From Alloalcanivorax mobilis (GTDB lineage: Bacteria; Pseudomonadota; Gammaproteobacteria; Pseudomonadales; Alcanivoracaceae): a stretch of DNA of 64,000 nucleotides. The DNA lies in assembly GCF_002864685.1 (NCBI RefSeq), contig NZ_NMQZ01000012.1, forward strand, positions 1 to 64,000, written 5' to 3'. The first letter of the stretch is position 1, and each line of letters opens with the position of its first letter. Shown one piece after another: positions 7,723 through 16,594 of this stretch. A program made the position numbers and the translations under genes. A model generated the notes under the pieces. The model saw only the letters and a program-made list of their open reading frames with translations, made no database searches and was not told the DNA's origin.

Positions 7723-8742
7723 TTAAGCGTGCAAACGGCGTCGGTATTCGCCGGGGGCGCAGCCCTTCCAGCGTTTGAACGCGTGGTAGAAGTTGGCGAT
7801 GTCCGAAAAACCCAGGTGCGCGGCCAGCGTCTGCATATCACAACCACTCTCGCACAGTTGTCCGCAGGCGTACTCCATGCGCACCTGATCACGCAGTTGC
7901 GCGAACTGCACGCCCTCGTCGCGCAGCCGCCGCTGCAGGGTGCGCGACGTCATGTTCAGGTGGGCGGCGGTGCGCTCCACCGACAGCGCCCCCAGGCCGA
8001 GGCTGTCGCGCAGCTGGTTCAGCACTTGCCCGGTGATGCCGCCAGCGCGGTGCAACGAGCCCAGCAGCTGGTCGGCACTGTGTTCCAGACGCAGGCGGTA
8101 TTTGGGGAACGCGCCCGGCAGCGCCACGCTCAGCAGCGCGGACGGGAATTCGATGGCGTTCTCGCGCGCCTCGAACAGCAAATCGCATTGAAAGAACCGG
8201 CGGTATTCGGCCTGCTCGGCCGGCGGCGGAGCCGGATGCCGAAGGGCAACCCGGCGTACCTCCATCACACCACCCAGCAAAGAGCGTCCGATCGCCACCA
8301 TGGTGGCGGTCACCAACTCGTTGTGGGCGCGATTGCGGGTGAACGACAACCCCTGCGCCTCCGCCACCGACAAGCGGCAATAGCCAGCCACCGTGTGCAA
8401 CCGGAATTCCAGATAGGGCACCAGCAGGTCTTTATACCGGAACAGCAGCGACAGCGCCTGCTCGAAGGTGGCCGAGGTGGCCATCAGGTTACCGAGCAGA
8501 TCCAGATTGGTGTAATGGTTGTCCTGGCCCACGTGCAGCCCGAACAGCGGATCGGTGGTCTGATGGAAGGCGGTGTTCAGCAGGGTATCCACCTGAACCA
8601 GGGTAATGTAACGATCGGCGCGGCCGACGGTTTCCACATCGATACCGGCGTGCTCAAACAGCGACTGAACGTCCAGCCGGCTGCGTAAGGCGATTTCCAG
8701 CAGACCCGGCAGAATCGATGCGGGCAACAGTTTACCGACCAT
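7723..8742 (-). CDS. AraC family transcriptional regulator
   Basis: 339 residues from the ATG at 8742, which has AAGGGA 9 nt upstream; a longer frame to 8883 looks spurious. The N-terminal two-thirds (LLPASILPGLLEIALRSRLD onward) resembles the arabinose-binding-type domain of OruR/ArgR-like AraC regulators, and the C-terminus carries the two helix-turn-helix units (RTAAHLNMTSRTLQRRLRDE and LAAHLGFSDIANFYHAFKRW). It is transcribed divergently from the SRPBCC and RND transporter genes, so it may control them; that is inference from position. Confidence 0.88.
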   Translation of the reverse strand: MVGKLLPASILPGLLEIALRSRLDVQSLFEHAGIDVETVGRADRYITLVQVDTLLNTAFHQTTDPLFGLHVGQDNHYTNLDLLGNLMATSATFEQALSLLFRYKDLLVPYLEFRLHTVAGYCRLSVAEAQGLSFTRNRAHNELVTATMVAIGRSLLGGVMEVRRVALRHPAPPPAEQAEYRRFFQCDLLFEARENAIEFPSALLSVALPGAFPKYRLRLEHSADQLLGSLHRAGGITGQVLNQLRDSLGLGALSVERTAAHLNMTSRTLQRRLRDEGVQFAQLRDQVRMEYACGQLCESGCDMQTLAAHLGFSDIANFYHAFKRWKGCAPGEYRRRLHA

Positions 8743-8939
8743 GGGTTGTCCCTTTTTGTTTTCGACGCTATGCAGTGTGACCACGGCGGTCAAGTGAATG
8801 GATGTAAATGGCCCGATCCGCCGGGTGCGGGAGTGGTAGCTGAGCGGCTCTGCGGGTAACCTTGGGTGCCAGTCAAAGGCCACCAGTGGCCGGGACCAAA
8901 CGCATTCGCGGCGGGCGCCGCGGGCATCACGAGGAACGT

Positions 8940-9371
8940 ATGCTCACACGCTATTTCATTGATGAAGTGACCGAAACGCGGGCCTCACGCCGGCAGGCCT
9001 TTAACCTGTTCAGTCAGGTTTCCGATTGGTCCGACTGGTGCTCGGTGGTGCGTTACGCACGCCTGTTCGGTGGCCGCTGGCGCCCCGGCGCGCGGCTGTT
9101 GTTCGTGGCTGATCTGCCCGGCTTGCCCCCCGCCCCGGTGGTGGTGACCGTGCTGGAATACCGCGAACACGAATGCATTGCCTGGGGCATCGATCTGCCG
9201 ATGGCGAGACTGGTGCACCGCTTCACCTTTATCGATGACGGCCAGGGCGAATGCCGTGTGCACCAGCAAGAGTGGTCGGAGGGCGCGCTCACCCTTTTGA
9301 CCCTGCCCCTGGGCCGTGTCCTGCACCGCTTTGATCAGCGCTTCGCCGCTGAATTCGCGGCGCTGTTTTAA
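8940..9371 (+). CDS. SRPBCC family protein
   Basis: A 143-residue protein starting MLTRYFIDEVTETRASRRQA, with GAGGAACGT just before the ATG; the open frame extends upstream but without a better start. The ligand-binding START/polyketide-cyclase-like helix-grip fold is suggested by the QAFNLFSQVSDWSDW opening, the PGARLLFVADLPGLPPAPVVVTVLEYR strands and the final LGRVLHRFDQRFAAEFAALF helix. No enzymatic role can be assigned. It is 54 nt upstream of the RND transporter and probably co-transcribed. Confidence 0.7.
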   Translation: MLTRYFIDEVTETRASRRQAFNLFSQVSDWSDWCSVVRYARLFGGRWRPGARLLFVADLPGLPPAPVVVTVLEYREHECIAWGIDLPMARLVHRFTFIDDGQGECRVHQQEWSEGALTLLTLPLGRVLHRFDQRFAAEFAALF

Positions 9372-9425
9372 GCGCTGCTCCGCCTTTTGCACCGCTAATC
9401 GCCACTCCGGCCGGAACCCTTGCCC

Positions 9426-12065
9426 ATGACCGCCAAACTGTTTCGCCTCTATGAACGACTGGTTCTCAATCACCCGGCAGTGTGGCTGGTGCTGCTGGCG
9501 TTGCTGTGCGCCGGCGCCGCCTGGGAAGCCCGCGATTTCAAGCTGGATGCCTCGGCGGAATCGCTGACACTGGAAAATGATCAGGCCCTGGAATACTACC
9601 GCACCATCGCCAAGCAATATGGCGGCAGCGATTTCCTGGTGATCACCTACACGCCCAAACAGGCGCCGCTGTTTCAGCGTGACACCCTGCAACGTGTTCG
9701 CGATCTGCAGCAACGGCTCAAGGGCGTGGACCGGGTCGCCTCGGTGTACAGCCTGTTGGATGTGCCGCTGCTGTTCAGCCCCAAGGTCGAATTCACCGAT
9801 CTCGCCGACGGCTATCGCACTCTGCTTGATGGCAACGTGGACCTGAATCTGGCGAAGCGCGAATTCACCGAGGAAAACCCGCTCTATCAGGACCTTCTGG
9901 TCAGCGACGATGGCAACACCACCGCCATGCTGGTGAGCTTCGAACGAGACCAGCGCTACCACGATTTATTGAACCGGCGAAACGCCCTGCGTGACCAGCA
10001 ACGCGCCGACCAGCTCGACGACCAGGGCGAGCGCGAACTGCAACGTGTCAGCCAGCAATTCAGCGATTACAACAGCGCCACCCAGGCCCGCACCGCCGAA
10101 GAGATCAAAACCATTCGCGGCATCATGGACGGTTACCGTGACCACGCGCAGTTGTTCCTGGGCGGCGTGCCGATGATCGCCTCGGACATGGTCGGTTTTA
10201 TCCGCTCCGATCTGGAAATCTTCGGTGGCGGTGTGTTCCTGTTCCTGATGCTGGCGCTGTTTTTGATTTTCCGCCGCGTGCGCTGGGTGGTGGCGCCGTT
10301 GGCCTGTTGCGCGGTCACCGCACTGGTGGTGACCGGCTGGCTGGGGCTGATGGATTGGAAAGTCACCGTGATCAGCAGCAACTATCTGGCTCTGCTGCTG
10401 GTGATTACCATGTCCACCACGCTGCATCTGATCGTGCGCTATCAGGAACTGCTGGAAGAAAGCCCCGACGCCACCCAGAAAACCCTGCTGCGCGACACCA
10501 GCGCGCACATGATGCGTCCGATCGTCTACATGATGCTGACCACCATGGTCGGCTTCTCCTCGCTGGTGGTCAGTGACATCCGTCCGGTGATTGATTTCGG
10601 CTGGATGATGACCCTGGGCCTGGGCGTGGCACTGCTGGTGTGCTTTCTGCTGTTTCCGGCCCTGCTGATGCGGCTGACTCCGGAGGCGCCCCGCCAGGGC
10701 CGCGATCTGACCCGCGCGGTGACCCTGGGCCTGGCGACCTTCACCGGCCGTTACCGCCGCGCCCTGCTGGTGGCCGCCGTGGCACTGGTGATCGCCGCGG
10801 TGTGGGGGGTGAGCCGGCTGAGCGTGGAAAACCGCTTTATCGACTATTTCCAGGACAGCACCGAGATCCACCAGGGCATGTTGCAGATCGACCGCAAGCT
10901 GGGCGGCACCACGCCATTGGACATCATCATCGACGCGCCAGCCGCGCCGGCGCCCGGCCCGGCCAGCGCAGCGCGCGCGGCCGGCGCGGACAAGGCCACA
11001 TCCGACGACGGCTTCGCGGCGGTCGAGGACGATCCGTTCGGCGGCGGCGAGGACTTCGGCGGCCAGGTGGACGCGGACCCGTTCGCCAGTGACGGCGGCG
11101 ACGATCCGTTCGCCGCGGGCGGCGGCCAGGACCCGTTCGCCGACAACGGCAACGACGCCAGCGCCGGCCCGGATTTGCAAAGCGCTTACTGGTACACGCC
11201 GCAACGCCTGGACCGGATCATTGCCATCGAGCGCTACCTGCAGTCGCTGCCGGAAACCGGCAAGGTGCTCTCCATCGCCACCACCTACGAGGTGGCCAAG
11301 AAGATCAACGACGGCCCGCTGAGTTATGTGCAGCTGATGTTGCTGGCCAGTTTTATTCCCGAGGACCTTCGCAGCCAGCTGGTGAGCCCTTATCTCTCCG
11401 ACGACGGCCGGCAGATCCGCATCAGCGTGCGGGTGATCGATTCGCAGCCCAATCTGAATCGCAATGATCTGCTGAAAAAGATCGAACACGATCTCACCAC
11501 ACAGTTTGATCTGGCGCCGGAGCAGGTCCATCTGACCGGCGCCATGGTGCTCTATAACAACATGCTACAAAGCCTGTTCGACTCGCAGATCAAAACCCTG
11601 GGCTACGTGTTCCTGGCGATTCTGGTGATGCTGCTGATTCTGTTCCGCTCGGTGCCGATCGCCTTGATCAGCCTGGTGCCCAGCCTGATCAGCGCCGCCA
11701 CCGTGCTCGGGCTGATGGGCTGGATCGGCCTGCCCCTGGACCTGATGACCATCACCATTACCGCGATCACCATCGGCATTGCCGTGGACGACACCATCCA
11801 CTACGTGCACCGCTTCCACGAGGAGCTGCCCAGAGACAACGACTACCTGGCCACCATGCGCCGTTGCCACGGCTCCATCGGCAAAGCCATGTACTACACC
11901 TCGGTGGTAATCATAGTCGGTTTCTCGATACTGGCGTTCTCCAATTTCAACCCCACCGTTTACTTCGGCCTGCTGATTGGTCTGGCGATGCTGGTGGCTT
12001 TGTTCAGCAATCTGACTCTGTTGCCGGCGTTGTTGATTACGGTGAAGCCGAAGTTGAGGAGTTGA
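9426..12065 (+). CDS. RND superfamily (MMPL-type) transporter with acidic DPF-rich periplasmic insert
   Basis: 879 residues. The pattern is one N-terminal membrane span (about 15-35), a first periplasmic domain, a block of spans around 258-405, a span at about 440-460, a second periplasmic domain and a final block of spans at about 715-870. LTLENDQALEYYRTIAKQYGGSDFLVI and GIAVDDTIHYVHRFHEEL are typical of single-chain RND exporters of the HpnN/MMPL group that move lipidic substrates. Residues about 507-585 of the second periplasmic domain are a low-complexity Ala/Gly/Asp insert with four DPF motifs. Substrate is unknown. The TGA stop lies in the first unit of heptad repeat C. Confidence 0.85.
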   Translation: MTAKLFRLYERLVLNHPAVWLVLLALLCAGAAWEARDFKLDASAESLTLENDQALEYYRTIAKQYGGSDFLVITYTPKQAPLFQRDTLQRVRDLQQRLKGVDRVASVYSLLDVPLLFSPKVEFTDLADGYRTLLDGNVDLNLAKREFTEENPLYQDLLVSDDGNTTAMLVSFERDQRYHDLLNRRNALRDQQRADQLDDQGERELQRVSQQFSDYNSATQARTAEEIKTIRGIMDGYRDHAQLFLGGVPMIASDMVGFIRSDLEIFGGGVFLFLMLALFLIFRRVRWVVAPLACCAVTALVVTGWLGLMDWKVTVISSNYLALLLVITMSTTLHLIVRYQELLEESPDATQKTLLRDTSAHMMRPIVYMMLTTMVGFSSLVVSDIRPVIDFGWMMTLGLGVALLVCFLLFPALLMRLTPEAPRQGRDLTRAVTLGLATFTGRYRRALLVAAVALVIAAVWGVSRLSVENRFIDYFQDSTEIHQGMLQIDRKLGGTTPLDIIIDAPAAPAPGPASAARAAGADKATSDDGFAAVEDDPFGGGEDFGGQVDADPFASDGGDDPFAAGGGQDPFADNGNDASAGPDLQSAYWYTPQRLDRIIAIERYLQSLPETGKVLSIATTYEVAKKINDGPLSYVQLMLLASFIPEDLRSQLVSPYLSDDGRQIRISVRVIDSQPNLNRNDLLKKIEHDLTTQFDLAPEQVHLTGAMVLYNNMLQSLFDSQIKTLGYVFLAILVMLLILFRSVPIALISLVPSLISAATVLGLMGWIGLPLDLMTITITAITIGIAVDDTIHYVHRFHEELPRDNDYLATMRRCHGSIGKAMYYTSVVIIVGFSILAFSNFNPTVYFGLLIGLAMLVALFSNLTLLPALLITVKPKLRS

Positions 12066-12232
12066 AGATGGGGAGTTGAAGAAGGGAGTTAAAAGTTAAA
12101 AGTTAAAAGTTAAAACGCGGGTCGGGCTGGTGCCAGCGGATGTCATCGTGCCCGCGTTGGGGCGCGGGCACGATGCTACCCATCCACACAAGCCCCGGAT
12201 CGCGTTTTAACTTTTAACTTTTAACTTTCAAC
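12061..12232. repeat. Heptad inverted-repeat hairpin C (GTTAAAA type)
   Basis: Left arm: GTTGAAG, ATGGGGA, GTTGAAG, a 6-nt break, then four perfect GTTAAAA units (12088-12115). Right arm: three TTTTAAC and one TTTCAAC unit (12205-12232). The core holds a perfect 13-bp inverted repeat (12144-12156 and 12163-12175). Both converging genes end inside the arms: the RND TGA is in the first GTTGAAG and the fieF TGA is in the last GTTGAAA. This is the most compact example of the family in the window and a plausible bidirectional terminator. Confidence 0.92.
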
Positions 12233-13154
12233 GCCCCCTTTTGACCGCCACATGGGGCCGTTCGGCGACCGGGTCGTGGTGAATGATGACGTCAGCGCTG
12301 GGATAATATTCGTTGATGCGTTTGCGAATGCTCTCGCCGAGGTCGTGGGCGACGCGCAGGGGCAGCGTTTCGTCCATGTCCACGTGCAGCTGAATAAATT
12401 GGGTGCGGCCTGATTGGCGGGTGCGCAGGTCGTGAAACCCCAGCGCCTGTTCGTGCTCGGCCACCACCGTGCTGATCACATCGCGCACCTCGCCGGGCAG
12501 CTCCCGGTCGAGCAGCAACTGGCTGGCCTGCCAGCCGATTTTCCAGGCGGAACGCAGAATCAGGGCGGCGATCACCAGGCCGGCCACGCCATCCAGTTGT
12601 TCGAAACCAAAACCCGAGGCCAGCAACACCACGATGATGCTCAGGTTCATCGCCAGGTCCGAGGCGTAGTGCAGTGCGTCGGCCTCGATGGCGGTGGAAC
12701 CGGTGCGCTTCACCACGTGGCGTTGCCACAGCAACAGCAACACCGTCATGACGATGGAGAACACCATCACCGCCACACCCACGGACGTCGCTTCGATGGG
12801 CCGGGGGTGGATCAGCTTGTCCACCGCCTCGCGCACCAGAAACAACGCCGAACCGGCGATCAGCAGCGCCTGCCCCAGGCCGGCCAGGGCCTCGGCCTTG
12901 CCGTGGCCAAAGCGATGCTCGGCGTCCGCCGGCACCAGCGAATAGCGAATCGCGGCGAAGTTCACCAGCGACGCCAGCGAGTCCATGATCGAATCGATCA
13001 GCGAGGCAAGCAGGCTGACCGAGCCGGTCAGCAGCCAGGCCACGGTTTTCACCGCGATCAGCAACAGCGCCACCAGCACCGAGGCAATCGCCGCCAGGTT
13101 GAGCAGGCGGCGGGCCTGGGCCTCGCTAACGTGAACAGGTTGGGTGCGGTTCAT
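12228..13154 (-). CDS. fieF: Cation diffusion facilitator FieF (iron/zinc efflux)
   Basis: 308 residues of the CDF family: several membrane spans, the metal-site motifs SLIDSIMDSLASLVNF (DxxxD) and DALHYASDLAMN (HxxxD), and a C-terminal cytoplasmic domain ending VIIHHDPV. FieF exports Fe2+ or Zn2+ by proton antiport. It occupies the position where rpoS normally follows nlpD in related genomes. The start ATG has no strong ribosome binding site, but the sequence begins as expected for the family. Confidence 0.9.
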   Translation of the reverse strand: MNRTQPVHVSEAQARRLLNLAAIASVLVALLLIAVKTVAWLLTGSVSLLASLIDSIMDSLASLVNFAAIRYSLVPADAEHRFGHGKAEALAGLGQALLIAGSALFLVREAVDKLIHPRPIEATSVGVAVMVFSIVMTVLLLLWQRHVVKRTGSTAIEADALHYASDLAMNLSIIVVLLASGFGFEQLDGVAGLVIAALILRSAWKIGWQASQLLLDRELPGEVRDVISTVVAEHEQALGFHDLRTRQSGRTQFIQLHVDMDETLPLRVAHDLGESIRKRINEYYPSADVIIHHDPVAERPHVAVKRGR

Positions 13155-13161
13155 GGTCGGT

Positions 13162-13926
13162 TCACCGGCTCGGCAAGACGGTCAGCGGGTCAATCGGCTG
13201 GCCATCCTTGCGGATTTCAAAATGCAGTTGGGTGCGGAAGGTGCCGCTGGCGCCCATGGTGGCGATGCGCTCGCCGGCTTTTACGCTTTGCCCTTCCTTG
13301 ACCAGCATTTCGTCGTTGTGCGCGTAGGCGCTCAACCAGCGTTCATTGTGCTTGATGATCAGAAGATTGCCATAGCCGGTCAGGCCGCTGCCCTTGTACA
13401 CCACACGCCCGGCGGCGGCGGCCAGCACCGGCTCGCCGTGATGCCCGGCGATGGCCACGCCACGGCGCCCGCCGGAACTGCTGGAAAAGCGCTCCACCAG
13501 TTTGCCGTTAGCGGGCCACTGCCAGTTCACCGGGCCGGCCTGGGCCGGGCTGCTGGGTTTGGGTGGCGCCGGCGCCTGCACTGGCGTGCTGGTGGCCCCG
13601 GACGCCGAGGGCCGGCTCGGGCTGGCCGCCGGCGCTGGCGTGGTCGGCGTGGCCGGCTTGGAGGGGCCACCGGCGAACACAATGGTCTGGCCAGGATAGA
13701 TGGTATAGGGCGCGGGGATGTGGTTGGCCCGGGCCAGGGCCCGGTAATCCCAGCCGTAACGCCAGGCGATGGAATAGAGCGTCTCTCCGCGCTGCACCTG
13801 ATGGCTGCCCGAGCGCACCGGGGCGGCGCGGCTCTCCTTTCCATAGAGATCCACCACCGGTGGCGGGTTGCCCACGGCGCACCCGCAAAAGGTCAGGAGA
13901 ATCAATGTGCAGAGCAGAACTCGCAA
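13162..13926 (-). CDS. nlpD: Murein hydrolase activator NlpD (LysM and M23 domains)
   Basis: 254 residues. A short signal with the cysteine in LTFCGCAVGN suggests a lipoprotein, though the lipobox is imperfect. A LysM domain spans about residues 42-88 (VQRGETLYSIAWRYGWDYRA), then a Pro/Ala/Thr linker, then an M23 domain at about 150-254 with GYGNLLIIKHNERWLSAYAH and LHFEIRKDGQPIDP. As in E. coli NlpD, the catalytic zinc ligands are incomplete, fitting an activator of AmiC rather than an enzyme. It follows pcm and DUF368 and lacks the usual rpoS neighbour. Confidence 0.9.
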   Translation of the reverse strand: MRVLLCTLILLTFCGCAVGNPPPVVDLYGKESRAAPVRSGSHQVQRGETLYSIAWRYGWDYRALARANHIPAPYTIYPGQTIVFAGGPSKPATPTTPAPAASPSRPSASGATSTPVQAPAPPKPSSPAQAGPVNWQWPANGKLVERFSSSSGGRRGVAIAGHHGEPVLAAAAGRVVYKGSGLTGYGNLLIIKHNERWLSAYAHNDEMLVKEGQSVKAGERIATMGASGTFRTQLHFEIRKDGQPIDPLTVLPSR

Positions 13927-13930
13927 TAGC

Positions 13931-14854
13931 TTACTCGTCTGTTTTGCTGGCCTCGTTATGCCGGGGCGCCACGATCGACAGTAGCCAGACCGCCGCCAAA
14001 CCCACCACCACCATGACCAGCGCCAGCAGCAAATGGCTCTCGCCCTGTACCGCCGCCGCGTAGGTCGAGGGCGACACCCAGCGCTCGCTGAGCGAATCCG
14101 GCAGTGGCAACCGCCAGGGCCAGAGTTTCACCAGAGACCCGGCCATAAAACCGCCGAGCACCGCCATTACCGTATCGTGATAACGATGAAGCATCCATTT
14201 CAATAACCGCACGAACGCCAGCAAACCACAGCCGCAACCGGCCACGAACGCCGCCAGCAAAGGCCAGTCGCCCTGCTCCACCGCCGCCAGCACGGCCGGA
14301 TAGAGCCCCAGCAGCAACAAAATGAAACTGCCGGAAATGCCCGGCAGAATCATCGCGCAGATGGCGATGGCGCCGCCGCAAAAAAAGATCAGCGGCGACA
14401 CCCCGATGGCGGCCAGCCCCGGTGCCATGCCCAGCAACGCGGCGGCGCCCGCGCCCAGCACGAAGCCGATGGCCTGGGCCGGGCCACGCCGGCCAAGCGG
14501 TTGCAGCACCAATACGATGCTCGCCAGGATCAAACCACAGAAAAACGACCACACCGGCACCGGGTGCGTTTCCAGCAACCAGGTCAGCAGACGCGCCAAC
14601 AAGGCAATGCTAGTGAAAATGCCGGCGAACAGGGTCAAAAGGAAGGTAAAATTGCCGGCCCGCCAGGCCGCGGCAAAGCCCTGCCGGCGCCAGACGCCGA
14701 GCAGGCCCGGGCCGATGCCGCCGAGCGTGTCGATCAGCTCTTCGTAGAGCCCGGTGATCAATGCCACCGTGCCGCCGGACACACCGGGCACCACGTCGGC
14801 CGCTCCCATGGCCATGCCCCTCAGATACACCGAGGGACGAATTCCGTTGCTCAT
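13931..14854 (-). CDS. DUF368 (PopT-type) polyprenyl-phosphate transporter family protein
   Basis: 307 residues with about eight to ten hydrophobic spans. The N-terminal MGAADVVPGVSGGTVALITG and the internal MILPGISGSFILLLLGLY are the paired signature motifs of DUF368. This family has been reported to translocate undecaprenyl phosphate back across the membrane for cell-wall and O-antigen synthesis. It overlaps pcm by 4 nt and is inserted between pcm and nlpD, where related genomes have none. Assignment to the family is firm; transport role is by family knowledge. Confidence 0.87.
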   Translation of the reverse strand: MSNGIRPSVYLRGMAMGAADVVPGVSGGTVALITGLYEELIDTLGGIGPGLLGVWRRQGFAAAWRAGNFTFLLTLFAGIFTSIALLARLLTWLLETHPVPVWSFFCGLILASIVLVLQPLGRRGPAQAIGFVLGAGAAALLGMAPGLAAIGVSPLIFFCGGAIAICAMILPGISGSFILLLLGLYPAVLAAVEQGDWPLLAAFVAGCGCGLLAFVRLLKWMLHRYHDTVMAVLGGFMAGSLVKLWPWRLPLPDSLSERWVSPSTYAAAVQGESHLLLALVMVVVGLAAVWLLSIVAPRHNEASKTDE

Positions 14855-15507
14855 TGAATGCCTCGCTGGAACGGCACGAAACGCACCGCGTCCAGTTGTC
14901 GGGTGGTGAACTCATCGCCGCGCCGGTCCACCACGGTCAGTTTTTGCAGCCGGTCGCCCACCGGCATCACCAACCGGCCGCCATCGGCGAGCTGAGCGAG
15001 CAGTTCGGCGGGGATGTCCGGGCGCGCGCAGGCCGCCAGAATGCCATTGAACGGCGCCTCGGAGTTCCAGCCCAGGCCGCCATCGGCGTGTTTGAGCCGC
15101 ACCTTGGCCAACCCCAGTTCGACCAGCCGGCGGCGCGCCTGTTCCTGCAGCGGGCGAATCCGTTCCACCGAGTAGACCGAACCGCACAGCGCCGCCAGTA
15201 CCGCGCTCTGGTAACCACAGCCGGTGCCGATCTCCAGCACTTTGGCGGGCGTGCCCGGCTCGATCAGCAGTTCGGTCATGCGCGCCACCACCCAGGGCTG
15301 GGAGATGGTCTGCCCATAGCCGATCGGCAGCGCGGTATCGTCGTAGGCCTGGTGGGCGAGCGCCTCGTCGATGAAAAAATGCCGCGGCGTGGTGCGGATC
15401 ACCTCCAGCACCCGCTCATTGCTGACACCCGCCTCCCGGAGCCGGTTGATCAAGCGCTCGCGGGTGCGAGCCGATGTCATGCCAATACCGCGCAACTGAG
15501 TATCCAT
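14851..15507 (-). CDS. pcm: Protein-L-isoaspartate O-methyltransferase
   Basis: 218 residues; repairs isoaspartyl damage in proteins using SAM. TTPRHFFIDEALAHQAYDDT, LPIGYGQTISQPWVVARM and VLEIGTGCGYQSAVLAAL are canonical. The start at 15507 gives MDTQLRGIGMTSART; a second candidate at 15480 (MTSARTRERL) matches Pseudomonas homologues. Its usual upstream neighbour surE is absent: only 67 bp separate it from truD. Confidence 0.94.
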   Translation of the reverse strand: MDTQLRGIGMTSARTRERLINRLREAGVSNERVLEVIRTTPRHFFIDEALAHQAYDDTALPIGYGQTISQPWVVARMTELLIEPGTPAKVLEIGTGCGYQSAVLAALCGSVYSVERIRPLQEQARRRLVELGLAKVRLKHADGGLGWNSEAPFNGILAACARPDIPAELLAQLADGGRLVMPVGDRLQKLTVVDRRGDEFTTRQLDAVRFVPFQRGIQ

Positions 15508-15574
15508 AATGTTATCTGTTCGCGGCCCGCCCCCCGTGGGCGAGCCGTCGACATCCCCGATCGTAAACCCGTTA

Positions 15575-16594
15575 TTATGACCCGCGCTGGGTAATCAACT
15601 CGGCCAGCACGGTGGTGGCGAACGCCCCGGTGGGCAATCCCAGGGTCAGTGTCAGGTCCTCGCCCCGCCATTGCCATTGCAACCCGCTCACCGGCAACCG
15701 GGTGGCGCGCCGGGCGCCCTCCACGCCTTGCCCGGCGAGCGCCTCGACCACCCCGGGCCAGGCCGCCAGCACCTCGTTCTCAAGGCGCGAACAAGCCAAG
15801 GATGATGCCATGCCGGCGGCACCGGGCAAAGGCCCGGTGGGGTGCACCTCTCCGGCCACCACCCGTGCCCCGGCGTGCTCGTCGTCATGGGCCGGAAACA
15901 ACCCTCGGCTGCCCTCGGGCTGTAGCAGATCACCGTCAAGCAGCCGGTTCCAGACACCCTGGCGCACTCGCTCGGCAACCACCGCGTTAAACAGCCCGGA
16001 ACGCACCGCCGACAACCAGAACCCGCGCAGGGTGCGCTTGCGTGGTGCCTCGCCGCCGGCCAGCCAGGCCAGACCGCGCTGCCAGTTGGCGCCGTCCCGG
16101 CCGAAGCGCTGCTCGCCGAAGTAATTGGGCACGCCGTCCAGGGCGATGCGTTGCAAGGTGTGTTCCAGAACGTCGCGGTCGCCGTCCACGGCGCGCAGCC
16201 GCAATTCGAAATGGTTGCCCCGGTGCGTGCCCCGGTTGAGTTTGCGGCGGTGGCGGCGGGCATTGAGCAGACGCAGCCCCGCCGGCCAGTCGAACGATGG
16301 ATCGTCCTTGCCGGGCAGATGCAGGCTGAACCACTGGCGGGTGATGGCGCGGCGATCCTTGAGCCCGCTGTAACCCACCGACAGGCGGTGAATGGCGGCG
16401 CTTTTCGCCAGCCACAGCGCCACGTCCTCGGTGTTCCAGTTGGTCTTTTCAATCTCCAGCCAGAGGTGTTCGCCCTCGCCTTCGGGCACCACGTTCATGA
16501 TTTCCACCACGCGGAAATCCTCTGGCTCGGCACGCAGCACGGCACTGGCGGCGGGCCCGCCGTGGGCAGCCGGACACCGCGGCAGATCACTCAT
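15575..16594 (-). CDS. truD: tRNA pseudouridine(13) synthase TruD
   Basis: 339 residues; isomerises U13 in tRNA-Glu. [20 protein letters not shown] carries the TruD catalytic aspartate, with EDFRVVEI at the N-terminus, [28 protein letters not shown] and [10 protein letters not shown] further on. The start overlaps the end of ispF by 8 nt, placing it in the ftsB-ispD-ispF-truD operon. Confidence 0.94.
   Translation of the reverse strand: MSDLPRCPAAHGGPAASAVLRAEPEDFRVVEIMNVVPEGEGEHLWLEIEKTNWNTEDVALWLAKSAAIHRLSVGYSGLKDRRAITRQWFSLHLPGKDDPSFDWPAGLRLLNARRHRRKLNRGTHRGNHFELRLRAVDGDRDVLEHTLQRIALDGVPNYFGEQRFGRDGANWQRGLAWLAGGEAPRKRTLRGFWLSAVRSGLFNAVVAERVRQGVWNRLLDGDLLQPEGSRGLFPAHDDEHAGARVVAGEVHPTGPLPGAAGMASSLACSRLENEVLAAWPGVVEALAGQGVEGARRATRLPVSGLQWQWRGEDLTLTLGLPTGAFATTVLAELITQRGS

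Noticed and set aside
7285-8688. 467-codon plus-strand open frame across the hairpin region and the AraC gene
   Set aside because: Most of it is antisense to the AraC regulator and the rest covers the inverted repeats; no ribosome binding site or family similarity.
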